Shown here: positions 5,110 through 7,309 of the stretch, piece by piece
How positions within the stretch are numbered: the stretch's first letter is position 1
Layout: the number at the start of each line of letters is the position of its first letter
Program-made: the position numbers and the translations under genes
Notes under the pieces: model-generated
Told to the model about the DNA's origin: nothing
Seen by the model: the letters and a program-made list of their open reading frames with translations, nothing else
Databases searched by the model: none
Assembly: GCA_905373295.1 (NCBI GenBank)
Contig: CAJPSJ010000095.1
Coordinates: forward strand, 1 to 7,309
Reading direction: 5' to 3'
DNA: 7,309 bases
DNA from: an uncultured Campylobacter sp.
GTDB taxonomy: Bacteria > Campylobacterota > Campylobacteria > Campylobacterales > Campylobacteraceae

Positions 5110-5277
5110 ATGCCTATGAATAAAACGTTATTATATATTTTTTTAAAAGCGTTCGTTATGTTTATTGTCCTATATTTGTTCATTCCGCACCCAGAAGATG
5201 GAATTTATAATATGCTAGATATACGCATGTTTATTGGCTTAGTGTTGTTTTGTATCTGCCTTATATTGGATATTTAG
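5110..5277 (+). CDS. Small AT-rich two-helix membrane protein (55 aa, hypothetical)
   Basis: The frame ATG 5110 to TAG 5277 encodes 55 residues (53 if it starts at the second Met, 5116). Two hydrophobic helices (LLYIFLKAFVMFIVLYLFI, residues 7-25, and MFIGLVLFCICLILDI, 40-55) flank a short polar loop with HPEDGIYN. The amphipathic layout and stop placement fit a real small membrane protein. No Shine-Dalgarno sequence precedes either ATG. A TATAAA at 5093-5098 would start transcription only a few bases before 5110, so translation might be leaderless. Base composition is far more AT-rich than the upstream genes. It lies between a terminator and the pglB promoter and has no obvious partner. Alternatively it is a decayed remnant or a chance frame. 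Confidence 0.4.
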   Translation: MPMNKTLLYIFLKAFVMFIVLYLFIPHPEDGIYNMLDIRMFIGLVLFCICLILDI

Positions 5278-5408
5278 TTTAAATCTTAATCTCTATCTTT
5301 ATGTATCGTATTTTTTGATGGTCGCCAAAATTGCATATCACAAATTTAAATTCTAAACGGCTTGACTTCGGTTGTTTTTATAATTTTGCTTTTAATATCG
5401 ATAAATTC

Positions 5409-5417
5409 TGCTATAAT
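5409..5417 (+). promoter_or_regulatory. Extended -10 promoter (TGCTATAAT) of pglB
   Basis: TGCTATAAT (TATAAT at 5412-5417) is identical to the promoter at 4591. A start near 5424 gives a leader of about 113 nt before pglB, much longer than the other leaders here. A second TATAAT at 5379-5384 lacks the TG extension and is less likely. Upstream, 5278-5408 is AT-rich and shows no gene. Confidence 0.72.
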
Positions 5418-5470
5418 AAACGCAAATTAAACAATGTCGTTAAAATTTAGCGCGGACGTGATAAAGCGAG

Positions 5471-5522
5471 TAAAATTTGTAGAGGCAAATTTTAACCCTG
5501 CCGCTCGGTACTTCAAACGGCA
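5471..5522 (+). promoter_or_regulatory. Two consecutive hairpins in the pglB leader
   Basis: TAAAATTTG (5471-5479) and CAAATTTTA (5486-5494) form a perfect 9-bp stem with a 6-nt loop. TGCCG (5499-5503) and CGGCA (5518-5522) form a 5-bp stem with a 14-nt loop. The second stem ends 4 nt before the AAGGA ribosome site (5527-5531) of pglB, close enough to affect ribosome binding. A role in translational control is inference; neither stem resembles a riboswitch I know. Confidence 0.4.
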
Positions 5523-5536
5523 AATCAAGGAAAAAG

Positions 5537-7309
5537 ATGCAAAAATTTAGAATTACAAACGGCGAATGCTCACGCATGGATATTTTTTTGATCATGACGC
5601 TGGTTTATATATTTGGCGTGGCGTGCAGGTTTTTTTGGATATATTGGGCTAGCGGGATCGAGCAGTTTTCTCTCGATGGCGAGCTCATCATGACAACAAA
5701 CGACGCCTTTGCGAACGCCGAGGGTGCGCGTGATATGATAGCGGGCTTTCACCAACCGGGCGATCTTAGCCCGTACGGCGCGTCGATCCCAACTCTAGCA
5801 TTTTTACTTAGCAAAATTTTACCCGTCAGCTTAAATAGCATTACGATCTATATGAGTGTGTTTTTCGCGCCGCTGGTGGCCGTGCCGATTATTTTAATAG
5901 CAAGAGAGTATAAGATTCTGGGCGCAGGCATCATCGCGGCGCTGCTTGCCACCATATTGCCGGGATATTATATGAGGACTTTAGGCGGGTATTTTGATAG
6001 CGATATGTTAAATGTTGCTATGCCGCTGCTAACGCTATGGGCTTTGATTAGGCTCATAGGGCGAAGCGAGCAGAGTAGCTTTGCTTTGCCTGCCGTCTTT
6101 ATGGCGTTTTATGATTGGTGGTATCCTAGCTCGTATTCGTTAAATTTAGCGATAATGGGCATCTTTTTATTTTACACTTTGATATTTGATAGACGAAATG
6201 AGGCAAATTACAAAGCGATTATTCTTATGGTTGCAGCGGTCATAAAATTTAGCGCGTATTACGAAGGTGAGACAATAATTGTAAATTATATTTTATTGTT
6301 TAAAATCGCACTTATTGTGTTTTTATATTTTTTAATGATTAAAGTTCCAAGCCATAAAAGCAAAAAGGCTCTTTGGATTTTGGGTGCGATCGTCGTAATT
6401 ATATTTATCATATTCGGCGGACTTACTCCCATAGCAGTGCAGCTTAAAGCTTACATCTTAAAAGATGTAAGCAAAGAAGAAATTTTCTACTTCTACGGCG
6501 TTAGAAATACGGTTAATGAGGTAGAAAACGCTAATTTCATAAAATTTGTGCTTGAATCTAGTGGGCATCTATTTATATTTATATGCGCTGTAGGAGGGCT
6601 GGCTCTACTACTGATAAAATTCCGTTCGTTTATCTTAACACTTCCGATGATAGCACTTGGAATTTTAGCACTTTTTGGTGGAACTCGCTTTACAATGTAC
6701 GCTACACCGATGATAGCGCTTGGATTTGCTTATTTTATATATTTTGTGCTGAATTACTTTGAAATACGCACTTGGCTTAGAAGTACTTTGTTAGCTATTT
6801 TAACCTGTTTAGCGCTAATGCCTAGCATAGATTTTATTTATAAATTCCGAGTTGCGCCTACGCTTACGAAAGACTCCATAACGCCTCTTGCAGAGCTAAA
6901 AAATAAAGCCAGTAGGGAGGATTACGTGCTATCGTGGTGGGATTACGGATATTTAATCAGATATTACTCCGATGTGAAAGTAGTAGCTGATCCCGGAGGT
7001 AGACAGGCGGGAGAATACACTTTTATGAGTGCGTTTTCCTTTAATAAAGATGAGGTAAGCTCTGCTAATATGGCGAGGCTTAATGTCGAATATATACAAA
7101 AGTCGCAAGGTAAAAAATTTGATCCTAAACTAGAAGATAAATTTAAACTAAATCTATATCAAATTCAAAAAGATTATGGCGAAGCCGATATCAATAAATT
7201 CCTAAGTTCTTTAAGCGATAAGAATTTCAAGCTTCCGCAGAAAACTAGGGATATATATTATTATTTTGTACCGCACATGAATAAATGGTGTCCAAGACTC
7301 TTTACCTGT
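5537..7309 (+). CDS. pglB: PglB-type oligosaccharyltransferase (3' end beyond window)
   Basis: PglB moves a lipid-linked glycan en bloc onto Asn of periplasmic D/E-x-N-x-S/T sequons. Starting at ATG 5537 (AAGGA 5 nt upstream), 591 codons are open to the window end; C. jejuni PglB is 713 aa, so about 120 C-terminal residues are missing. The first half is the multi-helix STT3 membrane domain, followed by the start of the periplasmic domain. Active-site features are present: D56 in TTNDAF, R147, D154 and D156 in YFDSD, the TVNE motif with E328, R384 in GGTRF, and WWDYG at 467-471. Compared with my recollection of the C. jejuni protein, two selectivity residues differ. E340 replaces the Arg (C. 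jejuni R328) that demands an acidic -2 residue, and the MxxI motif reads MNKW (581-584). No other pgl gene lies upstream. GC content drops sharply after about codon 195. Its own promoter and leader suggest independent expression. Confidence 0.93.
   Translation, partial: MQKFRITNGECSRMDIFLIMTLVYIFGVACRFFWIYWASGIEQFSLDGELIMTTNDAFANAEGARDMIAGFHQPGDLSPYGASIPTLAFLLSKILPVSLNSITIYMSVFFAPLVAVPIILIAREYKILGAGIIAALLATILPGYYMRTLGGYFDSDMLNVAMPLLTLWALIRLIGRSEQSSFALPAVFMAFYDWWYPSSYSLNLAIMGIFLFYTLIFDRRNEANYKAIILMVAAVIKFSAYYEGETIIVNYILLFKIALIVFLYFLMIKVPSHKSKKALWILGAIVVIIFIIFGGLTPIAVQLKAYILKDVSKEEIFYFYGVRNTVNEVENANFIKFVLESSGHLFIFICAVGGLALLLIKFRSFILTLPMIALGILALFGGTRFTMYATPMIALGFAYFIYFVLNYFEIRTWLRSTLLAILTCLALMPSIDFIYKFRVAPTLTKDSITPLAELKNKASREDYVLSWWDYGYLIRYYSDVKVVADPGGRQAGEYTFMSAFSFNKDEVSSANMARLNVEYIQKSQGKKFDPKLEDKFKLNLYQIQKDYGEADINKFLSSLSDKNFKLPQKTRDIYYYFVPHMNKWCPRLFTC

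Noticed and set aside
5434..5550. 38-codon frame overlapping the pglB start
   Set aside because: No ribosome site, and the protein resembles nothing I know. Kept only as part of the leader observation, not called as a gene.
5570..5755. Minus-strand open frame at the start of pglB
   Set aside because: Antisense to the clear PglB N-terminal domain, with no ribosome site or recognisable product.
1..7309. CRISPR array, tRNA/rRNA genes, insertion sequence or prophage genes
   Set aside because: No regularly spaced repeats, cloverleaf, rRNA-like sequence, transposase or integrase motif was seen on either strand.

Overview
The window looks like chromosomal DNA of a Campylobacter-type epsilonproteobacterium, probably one of the higher-GC (roughly 45%) species such as C. 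gracilis, C. curvus, C. rectus or C. showae. Three things point there. Intergenic DNA is saturated with AAATTT words while the genes are fairly GC-rich. Promoters are of the TGCTATAAT type with no obvious -35 box. The gene content includes a carboxy(nor)spermidine dehydrogenase and a PglB-type bacterial oligosaccharyltransferase. The genus is inferred from recognised proteins, not from a database search.

Layout, left to right. (1) 1-540: 3' part of a LysE/ArgO-type amino-acid exporter, followed closely by a 162-aa protein of unknown function (580-1068). (2) 1069-1358: AAATTT-rich spacer between convergent genes with a perfect 12-bp inverted repeat. (3) 1359-2318, minus strand: a ten-helix TDT/TehA/SLAC1-family transporter, with three tandem 11-bp repeats just upstream of its start. 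(4) A promoter with a perfect TATAAT and a perfect 14-bp palindrome (2430-2453) drives two micro-ORFs and a 57-aa DUF2892-like membrane protein (2555-2728), followed by a terminator-like hairpin. (5) A non-coding stretch with several hairpins, then carboxy(nor)spermidine dehydrogenase (3107-4318). (6) A 313-bp gap with a striking 62-nt nested inverted repeat (4352-4413). (7) A 124-aa exported protein (4632-5006) with its own promoter and a strong terminator (5037-5077). (8) A small AT-rich two-helix membrane ORF (5110-5277). (9) A promoter and structured leader (5409-5536), then pglB (5537 to the window end, truncated at residue 591 of about 710).

The genes do not form one pathway. Most appear to be single-gene units separated by spacers with their own promoters: export of basic amino acids, anion or dicarboxylate transport, polyamine synthesis and periplasmic N-glycosylation. 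The best leads are two substitutions in PglB. The Arg that sets the acidic -2 rule of the C. jejuni enzyme is Glu340 here, and the Ile of the MxxI motif is Trp584. Other leads are the abrupt GC drop inside pglB, the AAATTT word bias (AAATTT is one form of RAATTY, the methylated DNA-uptake word of C. jejuni), the 4352-4413 nested palindrome as a possible small RNA or dispersed repeat, and the palindrome/micro-ORF leader of the DUF2892 gene.
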